From NCBI GenBank assembly GCA_029260135.1, contig JAJDDV010000159.1, positions 31,815 through 95,814 of the forward strand: 64,000 bases of DNA, read 5' to 3'. The notes beneath the pieces are model-generated. The model was given only the letters and a program-made list of their open reading frames with translations. It searched no databases and was not told where the DNA came from. Positions 8,433-18,300 of this stretch are shown in pieces (the stretch's first letter is position 1; the number at the start of each line of letters is the position of its first letter). Source of the stretch: Phycisphaerae bacterium (lineage in GTDB: Bacteria > Planctomycetota > Phycisphaerae > UBA1845). Both the position numbers and the translations under genes were made by a program.

Positions 8433-9767
8433 CTATCCGCGCCGCTTCACGATCTTTGCGTGCTGATGAACGACCGACCAGACCTCGCCGCCCGGAAGCG
8501 AGACCGTCACCGAGGCAATGTCCTCGGCAAACACAGGCTCTTCTGCCACCGCCTCCGAGATCACACCCTGGACCAGGCCGGCGATTTCGTCATGCTCGGT
8601 CACAAAGTCGCGCACCAGCGTTTCGGATCGAACGGAGAGCCCGTAGATGCGCTCAGCGAGCTTTCGCATGGCGTCCAACTCTGCCGCGCGTGCGGCCCGC
8701 AGCTTGCCCTGGGCGGTCTGAATCTGCGGGTCCGTTCCTTGACCGGTCGCCTTGATTCTCTCGCCCGACCATTCGGGCATCTCGACACCCGCCGCGCGAG
8801 CCTGACTCACAAACCGTGAGGGTGGAACGCCGCCTCCGGTCGCGCGGACCATCGTTCGCTGGATCGTCTTTTTGACGTTGGAGATATCGGTGGTGGTTAC
8901 GCGGTTTCCACGATAGTGCTCCGCGTGCAACTCCTTGATGCGCGTGATGACCTTCTCGACCGGGATCTCCATCGTGATCTCCACGATCAACTCATCGTCG
9001 TGGTAGTACTTGCTGACTTCAGAGGCGCCGATGCCGAAGTTCCTCGCGCCGCCGCTCGCCCGAATCTCGTCGGATTCGGTGACGAAATCGCGAACCAGCG
9101 TATCCGAAGTCAAACGCAGCCCCTGGATCTGCTCCATCAGTTTTCGCATCGCGTCGAGTCTTGCCGCCCGGACCGCCATGAGTCTGGCCTGTGGGGGAAT
9201 CGTCTTCCAGATGGCCGGTACCGACGGCCGCGGTAGGTATTCCGCCGGTAGGGGAGTGAGCACCTCTTCAATGCCCTCGGGAAGCTCGGGCGGCAACTCG
9301 GGTCGGGGTGCGCCCGCTCCGGTGACCCGGAAAACCTCCGTTTTGATCGTTTTCTTGACGTTCTCGATGTCGACCGTCGTTACTGAATTGCCTTTGTAGT
9401 GCGTCGCGTGAAGCGCCTTGAGTGTGGTGACGAGCTTCTCGACGGAGATTTCGGCGTCGATCTCGCAAATCCCGTCGTCGTAATACCGGGGCTGGCCCAG
9501 TCGAACTCCCTTGATGAACGTATCCACCGCGGTGCGAATCTCGTCGCTCTCCGTTACGAAATCGCGCACGTACGTTTCGGACGTCAGCGTCACGCCGTAG
9601 ACGGTTTCAGCGAGCTTCCGATAGCAGTCCGCCTCCGCGGCTCGCCGCGCCAGAAGTTTGTTCTGCGCTTCCGTGGGCTGACCTACCGACGTCGAGGCGG
9701 CGAATCCCAGAATCAGCGACATTCCCAGCAGGGCGCTTCCGCACCGCGTTCGATCAAATTGCATCAT
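8433..9767 (-). CDS. Secreted protein with three tandem LPP20-like domains
   Basis: 444 residues with an N-terminal signal peptide ('LLGMSLILGFAASTSVGQ'). Three homologous blocks start near residues 28, 195 and 355. Each carries a form of 'AARxAELDAMRKL', then 'GLxxxSxTLVRDFVTExDEI', and blocks one and two add 'VEKVITRIKELHAxHYxGN' and 'VTTxDIxNVKKTI'. This layout resembles the LPP20 lipoprotein family, which normally has a single copy; no lipobox Cys is present here. The start is set at 9767 (ATGATG) because AGGAGA lies 8 bases upstream; the ATG at 9776 is too close to that site. It lies 178 bases downstream of the CsgG-like lipoprotein gene. Role probably in envelope structure or export; unproven. 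Confidence 0.75.
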   Translation of the reverse strand: MMQFDRTRCGSALLGMSLILGFAASTSVGQPTEAQNKLLARRAAEADCYRKLAETVYGVTLTSETYVRDFVTESDEIRTAVDTFIKGVRLGQPRYYDDGICEIDAEISVEKLVTTLKALHATHYKGNSVTTVDIENVKKTIKTEVFRVTGAGAPRPELPPELPEGIEEVLTPLPAEYLPRPSVPAIWKTIPPQARLMAVRAARLDAMRKLMEQIQGLRLTSDTLVRDFVTESDEIRASGGARNFGIGASEVSKYYHDDELIVEITMEIPVEKVITRIKELHAEHYRGNRVTTTDISNVKKTIQRTMVRATGGGVPPSRFVSQARAAGVEMPEWSGERIKATGQGTDPQIQTAQGKLRAARAAELDAMRKLAERIYGLSVRSETLVRDFVTEHDEIAGLVQGVISEAVAEEPVFAEDIASVTVSLPGGEVWSVVHQHAKIVKRRG

Positions 9768-9944
9768 GACTACCATCTCCTGAGTTCTTACCGGTACCAG
9801 CCCGGCTCGCGATTGCTGGTTGACTCTTCATCCCCGCTGGATCCGGTCCGCCGTAAGACACGCACACCGCCACAAGGTTGGACCGAAATCTTCGCGGCAG
9901 CAAAGCTCAGGTTCGTCGACCGTACGACCAAGAAACACTCTGAG

Positions 9945-10985
9945 TCACCCGCGTACGCGTGAGCCGTACAGTTTCATTCGATCCCGTGCCGCTTGATACT
10001 TGGCGTTATTCTGCCCGGCACACGCTCGCTGATAAAAGCGGAGGGCTTGGTCGAAGTTTCCGGACGCTTCACTGGCAACGCCCGCACCGAACGCCGCCTT
10101 GTGGTCGTCCATCTTGTCCGCCAGGGCAGCCTCGAAATAGGCGATGGCGTCGGCGTACAGTTCGGCGCGCAGAAACTTGACGCCCTGAACACAGTTCTTG
10201 TTGCCGCTCGACACCACGGTTTCGTCAACGGCAATACGGCAAGGCATCAACTGGCTGACGAACTCCCGTGCCGCCTGATCGACCAGCCCGGCAATAATCT
10301 GATCCTGCGGGGTCAGCTCCGCTTCGGTCTTGCTCGAACCGAAGAACGGGCTGGTCTTCGTTCGGTCCGTCGCCGTGTACGCTCGCGGCGTGTGCTGAGC
10401 CCAGATCCGGTTATTCGACGTGTCCACCAGGCGGAAGTCCGTCTGAACGGTCATCGTACGGGTGACTGTTTCGACCTCCTCCGTCTCGATGTTGGCACGA
10501 CCGCCGCCCCAGCCACGACCGCCGATACCCGCCAGATCCAAACCGGAGAGCGTCCGCTGCTTGCCGACGTGTTTCTCGATCTTCACGTTGATGTTACTGA
10601 GGATCGCGCCTTTGGCCGCCAGGAGCTTTCCGCCGCTGCCCGCAGCTCCGCTCGACATGCCCGCCGCCGCGAGGTCGGCTTCGTCAAACGTCACTTGCGT
10701 GTCCCGCCGATCTGACACATTGATATTTGTTCCGAAACGGTTGCGCGACTCGTTCACCAGTGACTGCATAATCGTGGCGCAAAGATCGGACCATTTCGGG
10801 TCCGTGTTCGGACCGACTTTGGCCGGCTGTATCGCGAGCGTGTCCATCCCATCGGGAAGACCGCGCTCCGGTTCGACGACATAACTGAAACTCACCGGCG
10901 CCCGTTCGGCAGACTGACACCCCGCCAGGAGCGAAAGACAATAAATAACGCTGACCGCGCTCATGCAGTGACGTGTTGTCAACAT
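9945..10985 (-). CDS. CsgG-like lipoprotein with C-terminal TPR-like helices
   Basis: 346 residues. A lipoprotein signal peptide ends in lipobox 'LSLLAGC'. The body ('LAIQPAKVGPNTDPKWSDLCATIMQSLVNES', here abbreviated by its two ends LAIQPAK and LVNES) and the strand-rich middle with 'VTRTMTVQTDFRLVDTSNN' resemble CsgG/curli-type outer-membrane lipoproteins. A Gly-rich segment 'GIGGRGWGGGRAN' interrupts the middle. The last 90 residues ('FLRAELYADAIAYFEAALAD', 'GNFDQALRFYQRA') form TPR-like helices. ATG 10985 follows GGAGG at ideal spacing. It is divergent from ispG and upstream of the triple LPP20-like gene; CsgG- and LPP20-like proteins often occur together, suggesting a shared envelope complex. 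Confidence 0.7.
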   Translation of the reverse strand: MLTTRHCMSAVSVIYCLSLLAGCQSAERAPVSFSYVVEPERGLPDGMDTLAIQPAKVGPNTDPKWSDLCATIMQSLVNESRNRFGTNINVSDRRDTQVTFDEADLAAAGMSSGAAGSGGKLLAAKGAILSNINVKIEKHVGKQRTLSGLDLAGIGGRGWGGGRANIETEEVETVTRTMTVQTDFRLVDTSNNRIWAQHTPRAYTATDRTKTSPFFGSSKTEAELTPQDQIIAGLVDQAAREFVSQLMPCRIAVDETVVSSGNKNCVQGVKFLRAELYADAIAYFEAALADKMDDHKAAFGAGVASEASGNFDQALRFYQRACAGQNNAKYQAARDRMKLYGSRVRG

Positions 10986-11077
10986 CGATCGACCTCCGTT
11001 GTACCTACCCTGTGAAGACGACGTCAGCGCATAGCAGAACATCCCGTATCGATCGCGTCAAGGTGCGATGCCACGGT

Positions 11078-11107
11078 TTGACCCGGCGTATCAAAGGCTC
11101 GTAGAAT
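11078..11107 (+). promoter_or_regulatory. Putative ispG promoter
   Basis: TTGACC (11078-11083) and TAGAAT (11102-11107) are separated by 18 bases, and the ispG start codon lies 38 bases further on. Consensus match only. Confidence 0.45.
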
Positions 11108-11145
11108 GAAGACCTCAGGTGGGGTGGAAGAGCGGAGTCGTAGAC

Positions 11146-12351
11146 ATGATTCAGCGAAAAGAGACGCACCAGGTTTGGGTGGGCAGCGTCCCGATCGGAG
11201 GCGATGCCCCCGTCTCCGTTCAGTCCATGACCAGCACGCCCACCCACGATGTGGATACCACGGTGCGCCAGATCCGAGAACTCGCCGAGGCGGGCTGTGA
11301 TATCGTCCGTGTCGCCGTCCCGGACCGCCGAGACACCCAGGTGCTTCCCGCCATCCTCGATCAGTCGCCCGTTCCCATCGTCGCCGACGTCCACTTCCAC
11401 TACGAGCGCGCCCTGGAAGCCGTCGAAGCGGGGGTCCACAAGATTCGCCTCAACCCCGGCAACATCGCCGACCGAAAGCGCGTCGACGACGTCATTGCCG
11501 CCTGCAGGGAGCGCGGGATTCCGATCCGGGTCGGCGTCAACGAAGGCAGCGTGGTCGAACGAATCGACGCTTCGGTCAGGACTTCCCAGAAAGAAGACCT
11601 CGCGCGCGGGCCTGCCGCGCTTGTGAATTTGATGCTCAAAACACTCGAAGACTACATGCGCATCTTCGACGAGAGCGGCTTTCACGATGTCGTCCTCAGC
11701 GCCAAGAGCATCGACGCAACCATGGCTATCGATGCGTATCGCGCGGTCAGCGAGCGATTCGACCTGCCGCTGCACCTCGGCGTCACCCATGCCGGCCCGC
11801 CGCAAACCGGGCGCGTCCGGTCGATCGCGGCGCTCGGCTCATTGCTCGCCATGGGCATCGGCGACACGATACGAATCTCGTATGCGTCCGATCCGGTCGA
11901 TGAGGTCGATGACGGGAAGGAACTCCTGTGCTCGCTCGGCCTGCGAAGCCGCACCGAGCCCGAGTTGATCGCCTGCCCGACGTGCGGCCGCATCGAAATC
12001 GACCTGATCAAACTCGTCGCCGACGTGAGGCGAAAGCTCGCCACGATCAAGACGCCCGTAAAGGTCGCGGTGATGGGTTGCGTCGTGAACGGCCCCGGTG
12101 AAGCCGAAGGTGCCGACGTCGCCGTTTTTGCCGGCAAAGGGAAGGGCATCATCTACGTGCAGGGTCGCCAGACGCGAACGGTCAGCGAAGCCGAGATGCT
12201 CGATGCGCTCCACGAAGAAACGGTGGCGTTCGCCGCTCGCGTGGAACGAGGGGAGTCCAAGCTCAACGCCACGAGGGTCAACATTCAACCGCCCGACCCG
12301 CTCCCTCGAAAAGACGGTACCATTCCGCTTCCCGTCTCCAAGGAAGGGTAG
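11146..12351 (+). CDS. ispG: 4-hydroxy-3-methylbut-2-en-1-yl diphosphate synthase (IspG/GcpE)
   Basis: 401 residues. It reductively converts the cyclic diphosphate MEcPP to HMBPP in the non-mevalonate isoprenoid pathway, using a 4Fe-4S cluster in the cytoplasm. The TIM-barrel half begins with 'VSVQSMTSTPTHDVD' and includes 'ADVHFHYERAL' and 'KIRLNPGNI'. The cluster half has 'ACPTCGRIEID' and 'MGCVVNGPGEAE', giving the three Cys and one Glu cluster ligands. This is the short bacterial form, without the plant-type insert. ATG 11146 is preceded by GCGGAG; it fits the family's N terminus better than the ATG at 11119. Confidence 0.96.
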   Translation: MIQRKETHQVWVGSVPIGGDAPVSVQSMTSTPTHDVDTTVRQIRELAEAGCDIVRVAVPDRRDTQVLPAILDQSPVPIVADVHFHYERALEAVEAGVHKIRLNPGNIADRKRVDDVIAACRERGIPIRVGVNEGSVVERIDASVRTSQKEDLARGPAALVNLMLKTLEDYMRIFDESGFHDVVLSAKSIDATMAIDAYRAVSERFDLPLHLGVTHAGPPQTGRVRSIAALGSLLAMGIGDTIRISYASDPVDEVDDGKELLCSLGLRSRTEPELIACPTCGRIEIDLIKLVADVRRKLATIKTPVKVAVMGCVVNGPGEAEGADVAVFAGKGKGIIYVQGRQTRTVSEAEMLDALHEETVAFAARVERGESKLNATRVNIQPPDPLPRKDGTIPLPVSKEG

Positions 12352-12384
12352 GACTCTCGTTCACCGGCCTCTCTTGACCCCGTC

Positions 12385-15300
12385 TTACCGACGCTGGCCT
12401 CGCTGCGACTTGTCGCTTTCACGCTGCACCGCGCGACGATCGAAGTCGTCATCAAGTGACAGCCCGTGCTGCTGAGCGAAGATTCGAACATCGGCCACGT
12501 CGATGACGCCGTCGTTGTTGAGGTCTACCTGCGCCCGATGCTCTCGGGCTACGCTCAACGCCGACATGACCATCCGAGGTGCCGATACGCGGACCGCTCT
12601 CCCCGCGTCGACCGGCGTGAGTGTTACAGGCGTTCCGTCTTCATCGCTGACGAACGCCGGACAGGCGTCCAAGGCATCACCGATCTTGAAGAAGTTGCCC
12701 TGAATCGCACCGAAATCGAGGCTTTCCTGCAGGCCGTCGCCCGTCGCATCCGCTCCCGTACTCAGCGTCGCCGCGATCGGAACATTGAAGCCCGCCGCCA
12801 GGACCGAGAAGTCGGAAATATCCACAAAATTGTCTTGCGCCAAGGTCCCGGCCTGGAAATCGCCGGTTGTCAGCTGGTTGATCCCGCTGAAATCAACCGT
12901 GGCGGTGCAGGCCGTGAACGACACCGGAAGCAGCCGGCGAAGCGTATGACCTTCGCTCGCGGCGATCCACGTCGCCGAAGCGTCAACACCGCTGATCAAG
13001 GCCGTTCCGGCACCGGTTCCATCGAACGCAACCGAAACGACGCGCGTGTCCGCCGATCCCGGACAGGTTGTGATGACAAACGTCACATCACGCGACACCG
13101 CGTTGATCAACGACTGCGCAGCAACGTTCGCCGTAATCTGCGCGGTGTTCGCGCTGAACGTACAGGTGCCCGTCGTGCAGACGGCGTCCGTGCAAGCCAC
13201 GCCGTCATCGCAAGTCGTACCATCGGTGGCGACGGTGATGGTGTCACAGTTCCCGTCCAGCCCTCCCGGATCGCACGACGCGATGTTGCAGTCATCGCCC
13301 GCGCCGCTGCAGTCCGGAGGGCCACCGTTGGCACAGATCCCCGACTGGCAAGTTTCATTTACATTGCAGACCAGGCCGTCGTCACAACTTGTTCCATCCG
13401 GCTGGAACGCGTCCGTCGGACAGCCCGCCGAAACGCCATTGCAGGTCTCCGCCAGATCGCAGAAGCCCGCCGACGCTCGGCACTCGGTACCCGCCGGACT
13501 GAACGCATCCGCCGGACAGGCGCCGGCCACGCCGTCGCACGCCTCGGCGGGATCGCAGATGCCCGACGAGGCACGACACTCGGTTCCCGCCGTCGTCAAC
13601 ACATCAGCCGGGCAAGCACCGGCCACACCGTCGCACACCTCGGCGGGATCGCAGATGCCGGTCGAAGCACGACACTCCGCTCCCGCGCCCGTCAGGATAT
13701 CCGCGGGACAAGCGCTGGCGACACCATCGCACACCTCCGCGGGATCGCAAAGACCCGTCGACGTGCGACACTCCGTTCCCGCAGACGACAGCACGTCAGC
13801 CGGACAGGTGCCCACCGCACCGTCACACACTTCGGCCGGATCGCAGCCACCCGTCGAAGCGCGACACTCGGTTCCCGCCGCCGTCAGCGCATCGGCCGGA
13901 CACGTACCCGAGACCCCGTCGCAGGTCTCCGCCGGATCACACGGGCCGGTTGAAGCACGACACTCGGTACCGCCCGCCGTCAGAGAATCTGCTGGGCAAG
14001 CGCCCGATACGCCGTCGCACGATTCCGCTGGATCGCAAAGACCCGTCGAAGGACGACATTCCGTACCGCCCGCCGTCAGTGAATCTGCGGGGCAGGCGCC
14101 AGAAACGCCGTCGCAGGTTTCCGCCGGATCGCAGAGTCCGGTCGATGTTCGGCATTCCGTCCCCGCACCACTCACTGCATCAGCCGGGCATGCACCCGCT
14201 ACGCCGTCGCACGCCTCCGCCGGATCGCAGAGACCCGTCGAAGCGCGACACTCGGTTCCTGCTGACGTCAGCGTATCGGCTGGGCACGCACCCACAACGC
14301 CGTCACAGGTCTCCGCCGGATCGCACACACCGGTGGAGGCGCGGCACGCTGTCCCGGCACTGCTCAACGCATCCGCCGGACACGCACCCGCCACACCGTC
14401 GCAAGTTTCCGCCGGGTCACAGAGCCCGGTGGACGCGCGGCATTCCGTACCGCCTGGCTGCAACGTATCCGTCGGGCACGTCGCCGCGACGCCGCTGCAG
14501 ACTTCCGCCGGGTCACACGTACCCGTCGACGCACGGCATTCGGTCCCGGCGGACGCCAAGGTGTCTACCGGGCAACTCACCGAAACACCGTCGCACGTCT
14601 CTGCTGGATCACACGTGCCTCCCGAAGCGCGACATTCCGTTCCCGCTGCGGTCAGCGCATCCGCGGGACAGGCACCCAAAACGCCATCGCAAACTTCAGC
14701 CGGATCACACGCGCCGGCGGACGCACGGCACTCAGTTCCTGCACCGTCCAGTGTGTCGCCGGGGCATGTGGGAAGAACACCGTCACAGACTTCCGCCGGG
14801 TCGCACAGACCCGTCGACGCGCGGCACTCGGTTCCCGCCGCATCCAGTGCGTCCGCGGGACAGGTTCCGGAAACACCGTTGCAGACCTCCGCCGGATCGC
14901 ACAGCCCCGTCGACGCGCGACATTCCGTACCGGCGGAATCGATCGAATCCACAGGGCACGCACCCGATAATCCGTCACAGACTTCCGCCGGATCGCACAA
15001 ACCGGTTGACAGACGACACTCGGTACCCGCCGCTTCCAGGGCGTCCGCTGGGCAAGTCCCTGCGATGCCGTCACACACCTCCGCCGGATCGCACAGACCG
15101 GTCGACGCGCGGCATTCCGTACCCGCCGAACTCAACACATCTGAGGGGCAGGCCACCGATACGCCGTCACACGTCTCAGCCGGATCACACACGCCGGTCG
15201 ATGCGCGACACTCCGTCCCGGCTGCCGTAAGAACATCACCGGGACACGTGGCGGTTACACCATCGCAGACCTCCGCCGGATCACATACGCCGGCCGAAGC

Positions 15301-18300
15301 ACGACACTGCGTACCGGCCGCTTCGCGGCCATCCGCGGGGCAGACACCGGAAACACCGTCGCAGGTCTCCGCCGGGTCACACAGACCACCCGAGGCGCGA
15401 CACTCCGTACCCGCCGCGTCGATGACATCCGCCGGACAAGCACCCAGGACGCCGTCACACACTTCCGCCGGATCACACAATCCTGTCGATGCCCGGCACT
15501 CGGTTCCCGCCGAGGTCAGCACGTCGGCAGGACAGGTCCCCACAACACCGTCACAGACTTCCGCCGGGTCACACCCGCCGGTCGACGCGCGGCACTCCGT
15601 TCCGCCCGGCTGCAGGACATCGCCGGGGCATGTTGTCGATACGCCGTCGCAGACCTCCGCCGGATCACAGGTGCCAACCGAAGCGCGACATTCCGTTCCC
15701 GCCGTCTCGCGCGCATCGCCCGGGCAAGTTCCAACAACGCCGTCGCACAGCTCCGCCGGGTCGCACAAGCCGGCCGATGCACGACATTCCGTTCCCGCCG
15801 ACGTCAACGAATCGACCGGGCAAGCACTCGATACCCCGTCACAGGTTTCCGCCGGGTCGCACAGACCCGTGGACACGCGACATTCCGTTCCCGCCGGCTC
15901 CAGCGCATCCGTCGGACAAGTCGCCAAGAGCCCGTCGCAGATTTCCGCCGGATCACAGGTACCCGTCGAGGCCCGGCACTCGGTTCCCGCCGAGTCCAGC
16001 ACATCGGATGGGCACGCCGGTGCCACACCGCTGCACACTTCAGCCGGATCACACAGCCCCGCAGAAGCACGACACTCGGTACCCGCCGTCGTCAGCGAAT
16101 CGGTGGGACAAGTGGTTGAAACGCCGTCGCAGACCTCGGCCGGATCGCAGAGACCGGCAGACGTTCGACACTCCGTACCCGCTGTTTCCAGCGAATCCGT
16201 AGGACATGTCGTTGACACGCCGTCGCACACCTCCGCGGGATCACACGGACCAGCCGACGCACGACACTCGGTACCGGCTGTCTCTAACGTATCCAGTGGA
16301 CAAGCTAATGCCACACCGTCGCACACCTCATCCGGATCGCAAAGACCGCCGGACGCACGGCATTCCGTACCGGCCGAGATCGCCGGATGTGTACACACAC
16401 CCGCCTGACAAACGTCATCGGAGCAGAGGAACCCGTCGTCTGTGCACAGGGTACCATTCGTCACAGGTGTGAACGTGTCACAGTTGCCTTCGGTTCCACC
16501 GGGATCACAGGAAGCTGTATTGCAGTCGTCGCCCGCGCCCGAGCAGTTCGGTGCGGTTCCGCCGGTGCAGACGCCGGTCTGGCAGGTCTCACCGATCAGG
16601 CAAAAGTCACCGTCGTTACACGCGCCGCCCTCGTTCGTTGCCGTGTTCGAACAGAAACCCGCGTTGCACACGTCCAGCGTGCATTCGTTGCTGTCGTCGC
16701 AATCCGCGTTGACGACGCAGTCGAAGCAGAAGTCGCCGCCTTCGTCGCAGTTCTGCCCAGGACAAGTGTCACCCGTTCCGACGCAGACCCCGGTACTGCA
16801 CGTATCCGTGAGCGTGCAGAACAGCAAGTCGTCGCAGGTGGTTCCGTCTGACAGGAAGCTGTCGGCCGGGCAGGTCACGGACAAGCCGTCGCAGGTCTCC
16901 TGCGGATCGCACGGATCGGTTGACGCGCGGCAGACCGTTCCCGAAAGCTCAAGTAGATCCGATGGACACAGTGCCGTGACACCGTCGCAGACTTCCGCCG
17001 GATCACATAGACCGCCAGAGGCGCGGCACTCGGTGCCCGCCGCGTCAAGCACGTCACTCGGGCACGTGCCAGCCACACCGTCACACACCTCAGCAGGATC
17101 GCAAAGGCCTGCCGAAGCTCGACATTCCGTTGCAGCCGGATCCACCGCATCGGCGGGGCAGACGCCCGTTACGCCGTCGCACACCTCAGCGGGATCGCAA
17201 AGCCCGACCGAAACGCGACACTCCGTTCCGGCTGGATCGATTGCATCCGCGGGACAGGCGCCAAGAACACCGTCGCAGGTTTCCGCTGGATCGCACAGCC
17301 CCGTGGACGCACGACACTCAGTGCCCGCACTCGTCAACACGTCAGCCGGGCAGGTCGCCGCAACGCCGTCGCAGGTCTCCGCCGGATCGCAGGTACCGGT
17401 CGAGCTGCGGCACTCCGTGCCCGCAGGGTCTAACGCATCGGCGGGACAAGTAACCGCAACGCCGTCGCACGTTTCCGCTGGATCACAAAGCCCCGCAGAC
17501 GCTCGACATACAGCACCGGCTGATTCGAGAGCATCCGCCGGGCACGTTCCGGCGACCCCGTCGCAGACCTCTGCCGGGTCACAGGCACCTCCCGAAGCAC
17601 GACATTCCGTACCCGCGGATGTGAGCACATCAGAAGCACACGTTCCAACCACACCGTCGCACACTTCAACCGGGTCACATAGACCGACTGACGCACGGCA
17701 CTCCGTACCCGCGCTCGTAAGCGCATCAGCGGGGCAGGTGCCGACGGCACCGTCGCACACCTCAGCCGGATCACAAAGACCGACGGACGCACGACACTCG
17801 GTGCCCGCACTGGTCAGCGCATCTGCCGGACACGTTCCCGCCACACCGTCGCACACCTCAGCCGGGTCACAAAGACCGACGGACGTACGACACTCGGTGC
17901 CCGCGCTCGTGAGCGTATCCACCGGGCAGGTTCCGGAGACGCCATCGCAGGTCTCAGCCGGATCGCACAGACCAGCCGACGCGCGACATTCTGTTCCGTT
18001 GAGTTCCAGGGTGTCGACAGGACAGGTGGCCGCAACGCCGTCGCAGGTCTCCGCGGGATCGCAAAGCCCCGTCGACGCGCGACATTCGGTGCCGGCCGAT
18101 GTGATGACATCTGCGGGGCAGGTCGCAGCCACACCGCTGCAAACTTCAGCCGGGTCACACGCGCCGCCCGACGCGCGACATTCGGTACCTGCGGAAGAAA
18201 GCGCATCACCGGGGCACGCGGCAGCCACGCCGTCGCAGGTTTCCGCCGGATCACACAATCCTGTGGACGCTCGACATTCAGTTCCCGCCGAGGTCAAGAC

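Noticed and set aside
13046..16408. Long plus-strand open frame (1120 codons) opposite repeat array B
   Set aside because: It is the antisense shadow of the 96-bp coding array. The period is a multiple of three, so one stop-free antisense frame repeats. The minus frame has the signal peptide, conserved Cys pattern, ribosome site and domain ends.
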